A stretch of 64,000 nt of DNA from contig OZ244557.1 of the NCBI GenBank assembly GCA_965217625.1, forward strand, positions 1,054,001-1,118,000, written 5' to 3'. The DNA is from TK10-74A sp965217625 (GTDB taxonomy: Bacteria > Chloroflexota > Dehalococcoidia > Bin125). The notes under the pieces are model-generated. The model saw only the letters and a list, made by a program, of their open reading frames with translations, was not told the DNA's origin and searched no databases. Shown one piece after another: positions 18,611 through 26,134 of this stretch. The position numbers and the translations under genes were made by a program. Positions within the stretch are counted from its first letter, which is position 1, and each line of letters begins with the position of its first letter.

Positions 18611-19264
18611 ATGATCTTCCGGCGGCTGTTCGGCAGGGCGACGGGGAGCCCGCCCTCGCTGGCCGAGGGGCTGCTCGCCCCGCTGGCGCAGGCGGGGCTG
18701 CCGGCGGTCGTCGTCGAGGGGGAGGCGCCGGAACGGGCGGCCGGGCTCCGCCACCGCGTGACCGGCCGGGGGCTGGTGCGCATCACCGCGGGCGGTCCGC
18801 CCGACTTCGTGCGCGTGACGTCGGAGGGTGGGGGCGACGCGCACTTCCCACGGTCCGCGGCGATCGGCTTCCACTTCCTGGTGCGGCGCGAAGGGCGGCC
18901 GGAGTCGATCGCGGGGGCCTGGGCGGTCGAGGGCAGGGTCGTGGCCCAGCGGGAGTTCCGGCGGCTGGGGGTGGCGGAGGGCTTCCACTGGGATGCCCCG
19001 ATCGGCCACTCCGATGTCGCCCCGCCGCAGGCGGTGGCGGCGGCCGATGCGCTGCGCGTGGCGCCGCTCCCCCGGGCGGCGATCCTGGCGCTGCTGCAAG
19101 AGCCGCGGACGCTGGTGCTCGAAGTCGCGCCGGCGGTCTTCGACGAGGACGGGGAGGCCGCCGTGGTCCGGGCGTCGGCCTTCTTCGCCGGCCGGACGGA
19201 GATCGGCGTGGCGGAGGTGCAGCTGATGCGGTCGATCTGTCGCGCCCTGGCCGGCCTGGGCTGA
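18611..19264 (+). CDS. hypothetical protein, 217 residues
   Basis: I do not recognise this protein. It starts 25 bases after serS in the same direction, so it is probably the last gene of the cluster. The sequence is compact and globular, with alternating strands such as GLVRITAGGPPDFVRVTS and IGFHFLVRREGRPESIAGAWAVEG and no signal peptide, membrane helix or cysteine pair. The middle contains a FHWDAPIGHSDV segment with His and Asp residues that could bind metal, but no known motif fits. It is convergent with the FG-GAP/protease gene, 16 bases apart. Confidence 0.6.
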   Translation: MIFRRLFGRATGSPPSLAEGLLAPLAQAGLPAVVVEGEAPERAAGLRHRVTGRGLVRITAGGPPDFVRVTSEGGGDAHFPRSAAIGFHFLVRREGRPESIAGAWAVEGRVVAQREFRRLGVAEGFHWDAPIGHSDVAPPQAVAAADALRVAPLPRAAILALLQEPRTLVLEVAPAVFDEDGEAAVVRASAFFAGRTEIGVAEVQLMRSICRALAGLG

Positions 19265-19280
19265 CCGACCCCGACGACGG

Positions 19281-21842
19281 TTAGCGCTCGACCAGCGCGC
19301 GGATGCGGTCGCGGTTGGCGGCGAGGTCGACGGCGAGGTTCAGACCCTCGACGTCGTCGCCGCCCGACGTGATGTACGAGATGACGACGCCCACCAGCCG
19401 GCCGTCGGCGGTGATGAGCGGGGAGCCGCTGCTGCCGGGGACGACAGCGGCGTCCGTCTGCAGGACGGCGAAGTCGCGGAAGTTGCGCTGGTGTGCGGCG
19501 ACCAGTCCGCCCGCCACGCTGACGCTCGTGTCGGAGCCGAAGACATCGCCCAGGGGGAAGCCCCACGACCAGACGGGGGTGGCGGGCTCGGGGCTGGCGG
19601 CGGTCTCCCAGTCGAGCCGGGTGACGCCCGCGGGAACCCCGGAGACCTCCAGCACGGCGATGTCCAGGGGACCGTCGGCGGCGACGACGAGGGCGGTGCG
19701 CTCCTCGCCGCCGGGGAAGTGGACCTGCACGGTGTGGCCGTTCTGCACGACGTGCGCGGCCGTGATGATGCGCGTCTCCCCCACCAGGAACCCGGTGCCC
19801 TCCCGAGTGCCCTGCTTGAGAAAGACGCTGGCGGCCCGCGCCTGCGCGACGCTGCGCGCGACGGGCGGCGTGCCCGCGGAGGGCTGCGGCCAGGCCACGG
19901 CCTCGTCGAGCAGGAGCCAGAACGCCTCACCGTTATCGAGCGTGCGGGCGTCGTTGAGGTCCGCCGCGCGATCGGGGGCGTAGGTGCGGAAGCGCTGGGC
20001 GTCCGCGTCCCAGGCGTGCAGGCTGCGGAGCGCATCCGCGATGGGACGCACCGCCTCGGCGACCGGCGTGCCGCTGGGACCGCTCCACATCACGAGATTC
20101 CATCCCGCCAGCAACTCCTGCACGCGCGCGGCGGCGAAGCTGGGACGCCGCCATTGGACTCCGGCCGGATCATCGACGCGCAGCCACAGGCCCTGGCCAA
20201 GGCGAATTCGCTCGCTCTCCGCCGGCGCGGCCGGCCCGCCGGGCACGTACGACGCCCACGCCCCCGCGCCGGCGTCCCAGGCTGAGAGCCGCGTGATCGA
20301 CCCGCTCTCGGTGGCGCTCGCATCCGCGAGGGCGGAGTCGGCCGTCCAGCCCTGCAGGTTCCGGCCCGGGAGCAGCGCGACAGTCTCCATGGGCGGCAGG
20401 AGCGTGAAGGCGGCGTCGCGCTCGGTCTTGCCCGCGTCGTTGCTGACGACCACGTCCAGCAGGACGGGAGCGTCGATGTCGCGGCTCGGCGCCGTGATCT
20501 CGATCGCCCCGATGGCGGCGTCCACGACGTCGGCGGTCAGGAGCTCGCCCTCCGCGTCGCGGAACGAGACGCCGGCGCCTGACAACGCGTGCCCGCGGAT
20601 GCGCAGCGTCGCTCCGGGCGGCGCCTGGGCGGGCACGACGGCGCCGATCTCGGGGCGGCGGTCGGACCCGGCCAGGAACACCACGGCGCCGCGATCGCCG
20701 CGCTGCGGCGCGCCGACGACGAGGTCGGGCAGGCCATCGGCGTCGAAGTCGCCGCTGGCGAGGTGCGCCCCGAATCCCTCGCCGGCCGGACCGGTGAGAC
20801 GCACTTGGTCGATGCGATGGAGGGGGGTGGGGCCGCTGGGCGGGATCGCGAAGCCGCTGACGAGTGAGACCCGGCGGTTGCCCTCGAAGCCGAGCAGCAG
20901 GTCGGGCGCGCCGTCGAGGTCCACGTCGCCGAACGCCATGGCGGCGCCAAGATCGACGGCGGTGACGGTGAAGCGGACGTCCGCGTCGGAATCGAGGTCC
21001 AGCGTGCGGTCTTCACGCAGGAACGGCCCCGCGACGGCGATCAGCAGCGGGTCGTCGTCGTCATCGTGGATGGCGAGGAGCAGGTCGGGGACGCCGTCGC
21101 CCGTGAGGTCGGCCGCCATGAGGGCATGACCGACCCGCGACGCGCCCTCGACCCGGAGTTCGGCGCGGGCCGCGGACCGCAGCACGCCCGACGTGCCCGG
21201 GCCGGGCGTGAACGGGCCGAAGCGAATCGCGATCCCGTTGAAGCCGCTGCCGAATCGGGGACCGCCGTCGGCGCTGTCGGGCGAGCCGGTGATGATGTCG
21301 TTGTGGCCGTCGCCGTCCAGGTCCGCGACCTGCAACGAGCGCACGGGCTCGCGCGGCCCCAGCCGGATGAAGGGCGGGGCCGCGACGGGGGCCGCCTGCG
21401 GATCGAAGAAAGCGGGCCCGCCGAACCGCACGTCGAGACGACGGGGCCCGGCGGCGCTCCAGATCAGGGCGTCGGCGATGCCGTCGCCGTCGATGTCGCC
21501 CGCGGCGAGGGCGGCGGCGAAGCCCTGTCCGGCGACGCCGCGCCCCAGCACGGGCGCGTCGCGGAGGGCGGGCGCCTCGCCGTCGGAGAAGACCGGCCCG
21601 GGCAGCCCGTAGAGGGCGCCGCCGCCGTCACCGGGCGCGCCGAGCAGGAGGTCGTCGTCGCCGTCCGCGTCGAAGTCGGCGGCGGCCACCGGGCCCAAAC
21701 CGCCGCCGTAGGCGACGCCGTCGATGATCGCGGAGGCCCTGGGGATGAAAGCCAGGGACTGAGCGCTGCCGGGCGCCGGGAGGGCGGCCAGCGCGACGAG
21801 CAGGGCGAGCGCGGCGGCCGCGCGGGCGAGGGACTTCGTCAT
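19281..21842 (-). CDS. secreted FG-GAP beta-propeller fused to a trypsin-like protease
   Basis: This is an 853-residue exported protein. A signal peptide (residues 1-24, ending GSAQS) is followed by about seven FG-GAP/VCBS repeats to about residue 430 with calcium-type DFDADGDDDLLLG, DIDGDGIADALI and DLDGDGHNDIITG loops. Next is an IPT/TIG-like beta domain. Then come two related units of about 80 residues that share a GxNLxxW start, an AWDA core and a LGQGLWLRVDD/LDNGEAFWLLLDE end. The C-terminal 200 residues are a trypsin-fold protease with His697 (TAAHVV), Asp727 (LDIAVLE) and Ser805 (PGSSGSPL). All three triad residues are present. Propeller repeats bind ligands or partner proteins in other systems, so targeting of the protease is a reasonable guess. 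Confidence 0.85.
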   Translation of the reverse strand: MTKSLARAAAALALLVALAALPAPGSAQSLAFIPRASAIIDGVAYGGGLGPVAAADFDADGDDDLLLGAPGDGGGALYGLPGPVFSDGEAPALRDAPVLGRGVAGQGFAAALAAGDIDGDGIADALIWSAAGPRRLDVRFGGPAFFDPQAAPVAAPPFIRLGPREPVRSLQVADLDGDGHNDIITGSPDSADGGPRFGSGFNGIAIRFGPFTPGPGTSGVLRSAARAELRVEGASRVGHALMAADLTGDGVPDLLLAIHDDDDDPLLIAVAGPFLREDRTLDLDSDADVRFTVTAVDLGAAMAFGDVDLDGAPDLLLGFEGNRRVSLVSGFAIPPSGPTPLHRIDQVRLTGPAGEGFGAHLASGDFDADGLPDLVVGAPQRGDRGAVVFLAGSDRRPEIGAVVPAQAPPGATLRIRGHALSGAGVSFRDAEGELLTADVVDAAIGAIEITAPSRDIDAPVLLDVVVSNDAGKTERDAAFTLLPPMETVALLPGRNLQGWTADSALADASATESGSITRLSAWDAGAGAWASYVPGGPAAPAESERIRLGQGLWLRVDDPAGVQWRRPSFAAARVQELLAGWNLVMWSGPSGTPVAEAVRPIADALRSLHAWDADAQRFRTYAPDRAADLNDARTLDNGEAFWLLLDEAVAWPQPSAGTPPVARSVAQARAASVFLKQGTREGTGFLVGETRIITAAHVVQNGHTVQVHFPGGEERTALVVAADGPLDIAVLEVSGVPAGVTRLDWETAASPEPATPVWSWGFPLGDVFGSDTSVSVAGGLVAAHQRNFRDFAVLQTDAAVVPGSSGSPLITADGRLVGVVISYITSGGDDVEGLNLAVDLAANRDRIRALVER

Positions 21843-21906
21843 CTGAGCGCCGGGAATCCTGGCTGTTGGGGCGTACGCGTTGCGGGAGTCTATCCCAGGA
21901 TCTCGG

Positions 21907-23142
21907 CTACCGCAGCCGGACCGATGCGGGCCGGCACAGCGTCCACAGCACGAGCAGGACGATCCCGACGCCGGCGCTACCGGCGATTGCGGGCCCGATC
22001 CCGATCGACTCCGCGACCAGCCCGAGCAGGAGGCTGCCAAACGGCATCACGCCGATGACGGCCGTCATGAGTCCCAGCGCGCGGCCATGCGCCGACGGCC
22101 CGGCGACGGTGGTGACGAGCGTGAACTGCATTGCGGCGAAGGCCCCCAACCCCAGACCGGCGACGAGCAGCGCCGCAAGCGCGAGCGGGTAGGTCCCGGC
22201 CAGGGCGAAGACGGGCAGCAAGGCGAGGGCGAACAGCGCCCCACACACGTAGGTGAGACCGCGGCGCGGATTGGGCACGGAGGCGATGACGAGGGAGGCG
22301 ATCATCACGCCGATCATGGCCGCCGCGTTGAGCAGGCCCGTGGCGAACGCGCTCACGCCCAGATCCTCCGCCATCTGCGCCACGAGGGAGATGTGGGGGA
22401 AGAAGAACAGGTTCATGATCAGCGTCACGCCCAGGACGCTGAGCAGGGCCGGGAGGCGAAACGGCAGGGCGAGGCCGGCGCGCAAGTCCTCGTGCCAGGG
22501 GGAGACGGCGACGTGCGTCCGGGGGGGCGATTCGACCGTGAGCAGCAGCCCGATGGGACAGACGAGCAGGACCACGATCGCGAGGTAGGCCTCGCCCATG
22601 CCGATAAGACCGATGACCACACCACTCGCCAGCGCCCCAACGACGCCCCCCACCGAACTGCTCCATGCCTCTAGCGAAAAGGCGTTGGTGACGAACTCCG
22701 GGCCAACGATGTCCGCCACGAGGGCGCGGCGGGTCGTGAGGTCGACCACCCAGCTGGACCCGGCGACGACGCCGTAGGGGTACAACATCCAGAAGCGGAT
22801 GCTGTCGGTGAGGACGAGCGCGGCGACGAAGGCCGTGATCGGGATCAGGATGAGGAGGTAGGAGACCGCCGTGAGGCGCCGGTCGAACCGGTCGGACACG
22901 ACCCCGCCCAGTACACCGCCCAGCAGGAACGGCGCGAACAGCAACGCCCCGACGATCTGCAGGCGGAGGGGAGAGTCGGTGAGCTCGGTCGCCAGGACGA
23001 CGACGAGAAAGAAGTTCATCCAGCGGGCGATGTTCCAGAGGACGCCGCAGAACAGGAGCTGCGGGAAGTACGGGACGCTGAAGGCCGCCAAGGTTCGCGG
23101 CCACGCGCGGCCCGCGGCGGGGGTGGGATGGCGGCGGGTCAC
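21907..23142 (-). CDS. MFS permease
   Basis: This 411-residue protein is a major facilitator superfamily transporter with about 12 hydrophobic helices. The loop between helices 2 and 3 reads GGVLGGVVSDRFDRR, the classic MFS motif A. The sequence resembles enterobactin-exporter-like and other drug/siderophore efflux members (DUF894-type), but the substrate is unknown. I chose the GTG at 23142, ten bases after the stop of the FGE-family gene, because the longer open frame upstream is read through that gene in another frame. The two genes are likely co-transcribed. Confidence 0.88.
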   Translation of the reverse strand: MTRRHPTPAAGRAWPRTLAAFSVPYFPQLLFCGVLWNIARWMNFFLVVVLATELTDSPLRLQIVGALLFAPFLLGGVLGGVVSDRFDRRLTAVSYLLILIPITAFVAALVLTDSIRFWMLYPYGVVAGSSWVVDLTTRRALVADIVGPEFVTNAFSLEAWSSSVGGVVGALASGVVIGLIGMGEAYLAIVVLLVCPIGLLLTVESPPRTHVAVSPWHEDLRAGLALPFRLPALLSVLGVTLIMNLFFFPHISLVAQMAEDLGVSAFATGLLNAAAMIGVMIASLVIASVPNPRRGLTYVCGALFALALLPVFALAGTYPLALAALLVAGLGLGAFAAMQFTLVTTVAGPSAHGRALGLMTAVIGVMPFGSLLLGLVAESIGIGPAIAGSAGVGIVLLVLWTLCRPASVRLR

Positions 23143-23152
23143 GCGGGCACGG

Positions 23153-23890
23153 TCACGGGGCGTCCGCGTAGACCCGGAAGCCGTAGTCGTTGTAGCGGAA
23201 GCCGGGGCGCAGGCTGGAGCGCGCGCCGACGCGCGTGAACTTGACCCGGTGCCGCCAGGAGCCGCCCCGGCTGACGCGGCGCTCTTCGGGGTCGGCGCGG
23301 GCCGCGTCGACCGGGGGAGCGCTCGCCGCCGGGCGATCGGCGTAGCTGCGCTGGTAGGCGTCCAGGCACCATTCGTGGACGTTGTCGGCCATGCAGCGCA
23401 GCCCGTAGCCGTTGGCGCAGTCGGGGCCGGGGACGTGCGGCGCGTTGCGGGCGGCGATGCCGGCGAGCCGGGGCAGGTCGCCCGGGTCCGCGTTGCCCCA
23501 GGGCCAATCGACGGGGCCCGCCGCGTCACTGCGTCCGCCGATGGCGGCGTACTCGCGCTCGGCCTCGCCGGGCAGGCGCAGGGGCAGGCCGGCGGCCCGC
23601 GACAGCCAGGCGCAGTAGGCGCGGGCGTCGAACCACGAGACGCCGACGACGGGCTGCGACGGGTCGTCGAAGCCGGCGTCGCGCCAGAAGGGCGGCGGCT
23701 CGTGACCGCCGTGCTGCACGAAGCGCGCGTACTCGGCGTTAGTCACGGGCGCGACCGCGGCCCGGAAGGGCATCACCCGCACGTGATGCGGCGGACGCTC
23801 GTCGGGGCGGCGGTCGGCACGGCCCATGGTGAAGATCCCCGCAGGGATGTCGAGCAGGAGCGGCGGCGCGACGGCGACGGATGTGTGCAT
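23153..23890 (-). CDS. formylglycine-generating-enzyme (SUMF1) family protein
   Basis: This 245-residue protein has the FGE-sulfatase fold: an IPAGIFTMG start, the PVTNAEYARFV and VVGVSWFDARAYCAWLS segments, NVHEWCLDAYQ and RRVSRGGSWRHRVKFTRVGARSSLRPGFRYNDYGFRVY at the end. In true formylglycine-generating enzymes two copper-binding cysteines lie in that last segment; none is present here, so sulfatase activation is unlikely. Many SUMF1-domain proteins instead hydroxylate small molecules or act as binding modules. No sulfatase gene is nearby. It lies just upstream of the MFS gene. The start ATG at 23890 gives the standard N-terminus. Confidence 0.85.
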   Translation of the reverse strand: MHTSVAVAPPLLLDIPAGIFTMGRADRRPDERPPHHVRVMPFRAAVAPVTNAEYARFVQHGGHEPPPFWRDAGFDDPSQPVVGVSWFDARAYCAWLSRAAGLPLRLPGEAEREYAAIGGRSDAAGPVDWPWGNADPGDLPRLAGIAARNAPHVPGPDCANGYGLRCMADNVHEWCLDAYQRSYADRPAASAPPVDAARADPEERRVSRGGSWRHRVKFTRVGARSSLRPGFRYNDYGFRVYADAP

Positions 23891-24007
23891 CGCCAACAGT
23901 CTAGGCCGCCCGCTTCCCGCGTCACCGCGTATCCTGCCTTCGCCACTCGTGCGCGCGGCGTCCCGGCCGGCGACGAGGTGGCGCAACCGGAAGCTGGGAG
24001 GAATGCC

Positions 24008-25003
24008 ATGCCCGAGAATCGCCAGATCACCATCGCGTCGCTGCCAGAGGGGCCGCTGCAGACGAGCCACTTCGCGCTGCGCACCGGTCCCGCTCCCATG
24101 CCCGGCGACGGTCAGGTCCTCTGCCGCACCCTCGCGATCACGATCGGGGCCGGGCAGCGCGCCCAACTGCAGGGCGCGACGTACGCCGGGCGGGCCCAGG
24201 CGGGGGCCGTCATGAACGGCTCGGGCGTGGCGCGCGTGGAGGCGTCGAACGCGGCCGCCTTCGCCGTCGGCGACCTGGTGGCGGGCCGCACCGGCTGGCA
24301 GGACTACTCCGTCCACGACGCCGCGGCCCTGGAGCCGGTCGAACCGGGGACCGACCCGGCGCTGCAGCTCGGCGGGCTGGGGACCAACGGGCTGACCGCG
24401 TACTTCGGCCTGCTCGACGTCGGCGCGCTACGGGAGGGCGAGACGGTGGTCGTCTCGGCCGCGGCGGGGTCGGTCGGCCACATCGTGGGGCAGATCGCGA
24501 AGCTGCACGGCTGCCGCGTGATCGGCGTGGCCGGGTCGCCGGCCAAGTGTGCCATGCTGACCGACGACCTGGGCTTCGACATCGCGCTCAACTACAAGGA
24601 TCCCGGCTTCCGCCCGGCGTTCCGGGAGGCGACGCCGGACGGCGTCGACGTGTACTTCGACAACACCGGCGGCGACGTGCTGGGCAGCGCGCTGCGCCGC
24701 ATGAACCTCAAGGGCCGGATCGTCTGCTGCGGCGTCGTCAGCCAGTACAACACGGCGAGCCCGGCGCCCGCTCCGCGCGGCATCCCCGGGCTGCTGATCA
24801 CCAACCGCGTGCGCATGGAGGGCTTCCTGGTCTTCGACTACGCGGCCCGCTACGCCGAGGCGCGGGGGCGCATCCGCGAGTGGGTCGGGCGCGGCCGGCT
24901 CAAGCTGCTCGTAAGCGAGTTCCAGGGCCTCGACGCCGCCCCGCAGGCGTTCGTCGACCTGCTGGCCGGCGCGACGACGGGGACGACCGTCGTCCGGCTG
25001 TGA
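24008..25003 (+). CDS. CurA-like NADP-dependent medium-chain oxidoreductase
   Basis: This 331-residue protein is a zinc-independent medium-chain reductase of the leukotriene-B4-dehydrogenase/curcumin-reductase type, which reduces alpha,beta-unsaturated carbonyls with NADPH. The cofactor loop is VVSAAAGSVGHIVGQIAKLHGCRVIGVAGS, near residues 155-184, and GVDVYFDNTGGDVLGSAL and GRIVCCGVVSQYN are family hallmarks. GGGAGGA lies six bases before the ATG. The last 12 codons plus the seven bases after the stop reappear at 25700-25737, beyond a toxin-antitoxin-like island, as if a second copy of this gene had lost everything but its end. Confidence 0.92.
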   Translation: MPENRQITIASLPEGPLQTSHFALRTGPAPMPGDGQVLCRTLAITIGAGQRAQLQGATYAGRAQAGAVMNGSGVARVEASNAAAFAVGDLVAGRTGWQDYSVHDAAALEPVEPGTDPALQLGGLGTNGLTAYFGLLDVGALREGETVVVSAAAGSVGHIVGQIAKLHGCRVIGVAGSPAKCAMLTDDLGFDIALNYKDPGFRPAFREATPDGVDVYFDNTGGDVLGSALRRMNLKGRIVCCGVVSQYNTASPAPAPRGIPGLLITNRVRMEGFLVFDYAARYAEARGRIREWVGRGRLKLLVSEFQGLDAAPQAFVDLLAGATTGTTVVRL

Positions 25004-25008
25004 GGCCC
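24971..25008 (+). repeat. 38-base direct repeat, copy 1 (CurA-like gene 3' end)
   Basis: Positions 24971-25008 and 25700-25737 match at 36 of 38 bases. The repeat covers the codons for ATTGTTVVRL, the stop, and GGCCC after it. The copies flank a 691-base island with a transposase fragment and a toxin-antitoxin-like pair. Confidence 0.9.
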
Positions 25009-25013
25009 AGGAG

Positions 25014-25087
25014 ATGCCGCGGCTGCTTCCGCTGATCGCCGACCTCCCCGCGGAGGAGTTGATCGCGGACAAGGCCTACGACGGGAC
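25014..25087 (+). pseudogene. IS5-type transposase fragment
   Basis: The translation of this stretch contains LPAEELIADKAYDG, which matches the segment around the second catalytic aspartate of IS5-family (DDE) transposases. Nothing before or after it in any frame continues a transposase, so this is a remnant of about 24 codons. The open frame runs on by chance into the following small gene. It marks past insertion-sequence activity at this site. Confidence 0.55.
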
Positions 25088-25109
25088 CCTGTCAGCGACG
25101 GTTGACAGG
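25088..25109. promoter_or_regulatory. inverted repeat with TTGACA, possible promoter/operator
   Basis: CCTGTCA at 25088-25094 is the inverse of TGACAGG at 25103-25109. The right arm overlaps TTGACA at 25102-25107, a consensus -35 box; a weak CAGCAT follows at 17 bases. It lies about 110 bases before the small gene at 25218. Autoregulated toxin-antitoxin operons often have such palindromes, so this may be the promoter-operator. Confidence 0.3.
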
Positions 25110-25217
25110 ACGGCGTGTTCTGGCCAGCATGCACGAATCATCGTGAACGTGTTCAATGGGATGCGGAAGGTGTTGATGGCGCTTCCCACATTACAGTCCT
25201 ACGAAGGAGGAGACACC

Positions 25218-25424
25218 ATGCCAGACGAGGAAGCGGTCCGCTTTAGCGACATCCGCTTCAAGGATCCAGACGACACTGAACTTCGTGAGTGGCTGGAGAA
25301 GGACCCCGATCTCCTGGCCGACATCGCAGACGCGCAGGAAATGATCCGCGAGCGGCGCCGAGAGCAGATGTGGGAAAGCGTCGCCCCGCTGGAGCCCGAG
25401 GTCCACGCCGCCCATGCGGGGTGA
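25218..25424 (+). CDS. small acidic protein, candidate antitoxin
   Basis: This is a 68-residue acidic, helical protein I do not recognise by name. AAGGAGG lies seven bases before its ATG, so it is probably expressed. It contains DPDDTELREWLEKDPDLLADI and IRERRREQMWE, and has no signal peptide. Its end overlaps the start of the next gene by 11 bases, the usual arrangement of an antitoxin-toxin pair. The surrounding DNA is visibly less G+C-rich than the host genes and carries a transposase fragment, which fits a mobile module. Antitoxin function is inference from layout. Confidence 0.55.
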   Translation: MPDEEAVRFSDIRFKDPDDTELREWLEKDPDLLADIADAQEMIRERRREQMWESVAPLEPEVHAAHAG

Positions 25425-25679
25425 GTACCGTTTCGCCGGTCAGGCCCAGGAGCAATTCCAACGCGCATCGCCGGAGCTACAGGCGCGGATGCGCCGCGTC
25501 GCCGCCACGATTGTAGGCCGGCTTGATCCGTCCCAGCAGGCTGGCTCCCGCGGCACCAGCGCGGAAACGGTGGAGGGCTTCGACGTGGTCTACCGTCTCG
25601 ATGTCGACTTCCCTACCCCACCCTCCTCGTCATCGTGCGCATACGAGAACGTCCCCGGCCCCAACAATCGAACCGATGA
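25414..25679 (+). pseudogene. RelE/ParE-like toxin gene with a frameshift
   Basis: The frame from ATG 25414 encodes a basic helical start (MRGEYRFAGQAQEQFQRASP) and then TVEGFDVVYRLDVDF, the central strands of a RelE/ParE-type fold. At about 25612-25614 the expected continuation moves to another frame, which reads YPTLLVIVRIRERPRPQ and stops at 25677-25679. The last beta strand and the basic residues of the toxin are therefore out of frame. The gene is probably inactivated, or the assembly has an indel here. The original frame stays open to 26001 only by chance. The toxin assignment rests on fold-like pattern and gene order. Confidence 0.5.
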
Positions 25680-25737
25680 TCGACTTCCTGCTGGGCGGCG
25701 CGACGACCGGGACGACCATCGTCCGGCTGTGAGGCCC
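25679..25737 (+). pseudogene. 3'-end fragment of a CurA-like reductase, with repeat copy 2
   Basis: The stretch ending at the stop 25730-25732 translates to IDFLLGGATTGTTIVRL, closely matching the end of the intact reductase (VDLLAGATTGTTVVRL). The 38-base repeat copy is 25700-25737. One extra codon and several substitutions show it is a diverged paralog end rather than a recent exact copy. No other part of a second reductase is present. Confidence 0.75.
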
Positions 25738-25769
25738 GGCTTGTGTCTGCGTTCGAGTAGGATCACGGC

Positions 25770-26126
25770 ATGGGAACCTTCACGTCGCCGCTGCGCATCT
25801 CCGGCATGGACGAGCGGGAGACGCGGGAGATCGAGGCGACCGTCGACACCGGCGCCGCCTACACGACGCTGCCCGGCTCGCTGCTGCGGGAGTTGGGCGT
25901 CGAGCCCGCGGGCCGGCGCCGCTTCCTGCTCGCCGACGGACGCCAGGTCGACATGGATTACGGCCGGGCCTGGGTCGCCATCGATGGCGAACGCGAGGTG
26001 ACGATCGTGGTCTTCGGTGCGGACGACGCTCCGCCCCTGCTGGGGGCCTACACCCTGGAAGGCCTCGCCCTGGCGGTCGATCCGGTGCAGCAGCGCCTCG
26101 TTCCGACGCATCTCATCATGTACTAA
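25770..26126 (+). CDS. retropepsin-like clan AA aspartic protease
   Basis: This 118-residue protein has one aspartic-protease half-domain. The catalytic motif DTGAAYTTLP lies at residues 28-37 and a flap-like LADGRQVDMDYG follows; near the C-terminus LLGAYTLEGLALAVDP resembles the conserved ILG-type helix region. Such single-domain proteins would work as homodimers. Bacterial stand-alone members have few assigned substrates. There is no signal peptide, so it is probably cytoplasmic. It is followed after eight bases by an amidohydrolase gene in the same direction and may be co-transcribed with it. Confidence 0.85.
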   Translation: MGTFTSPLRISGMDERETREIEATVDTGAAYTTLPGSLLRELGVEPAGRRRFLLADGRQVDMDYGRAWVAIDGEREVTIVVFGADDAPPLLGAYTLEGLALAVDPVQQRLVPTHLIMY

Positions 26127-26134
26127 GGAACCCG

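Noticed and set aside
25218..26001. Reading 25414-26001 as one intact 195-residue protein
   Set aside because: After about codon 67 the residues lose any fold pattern, and they run through the reductase-end fragment and the next gene in the wrong frame; the expected toxin end is in another frame.
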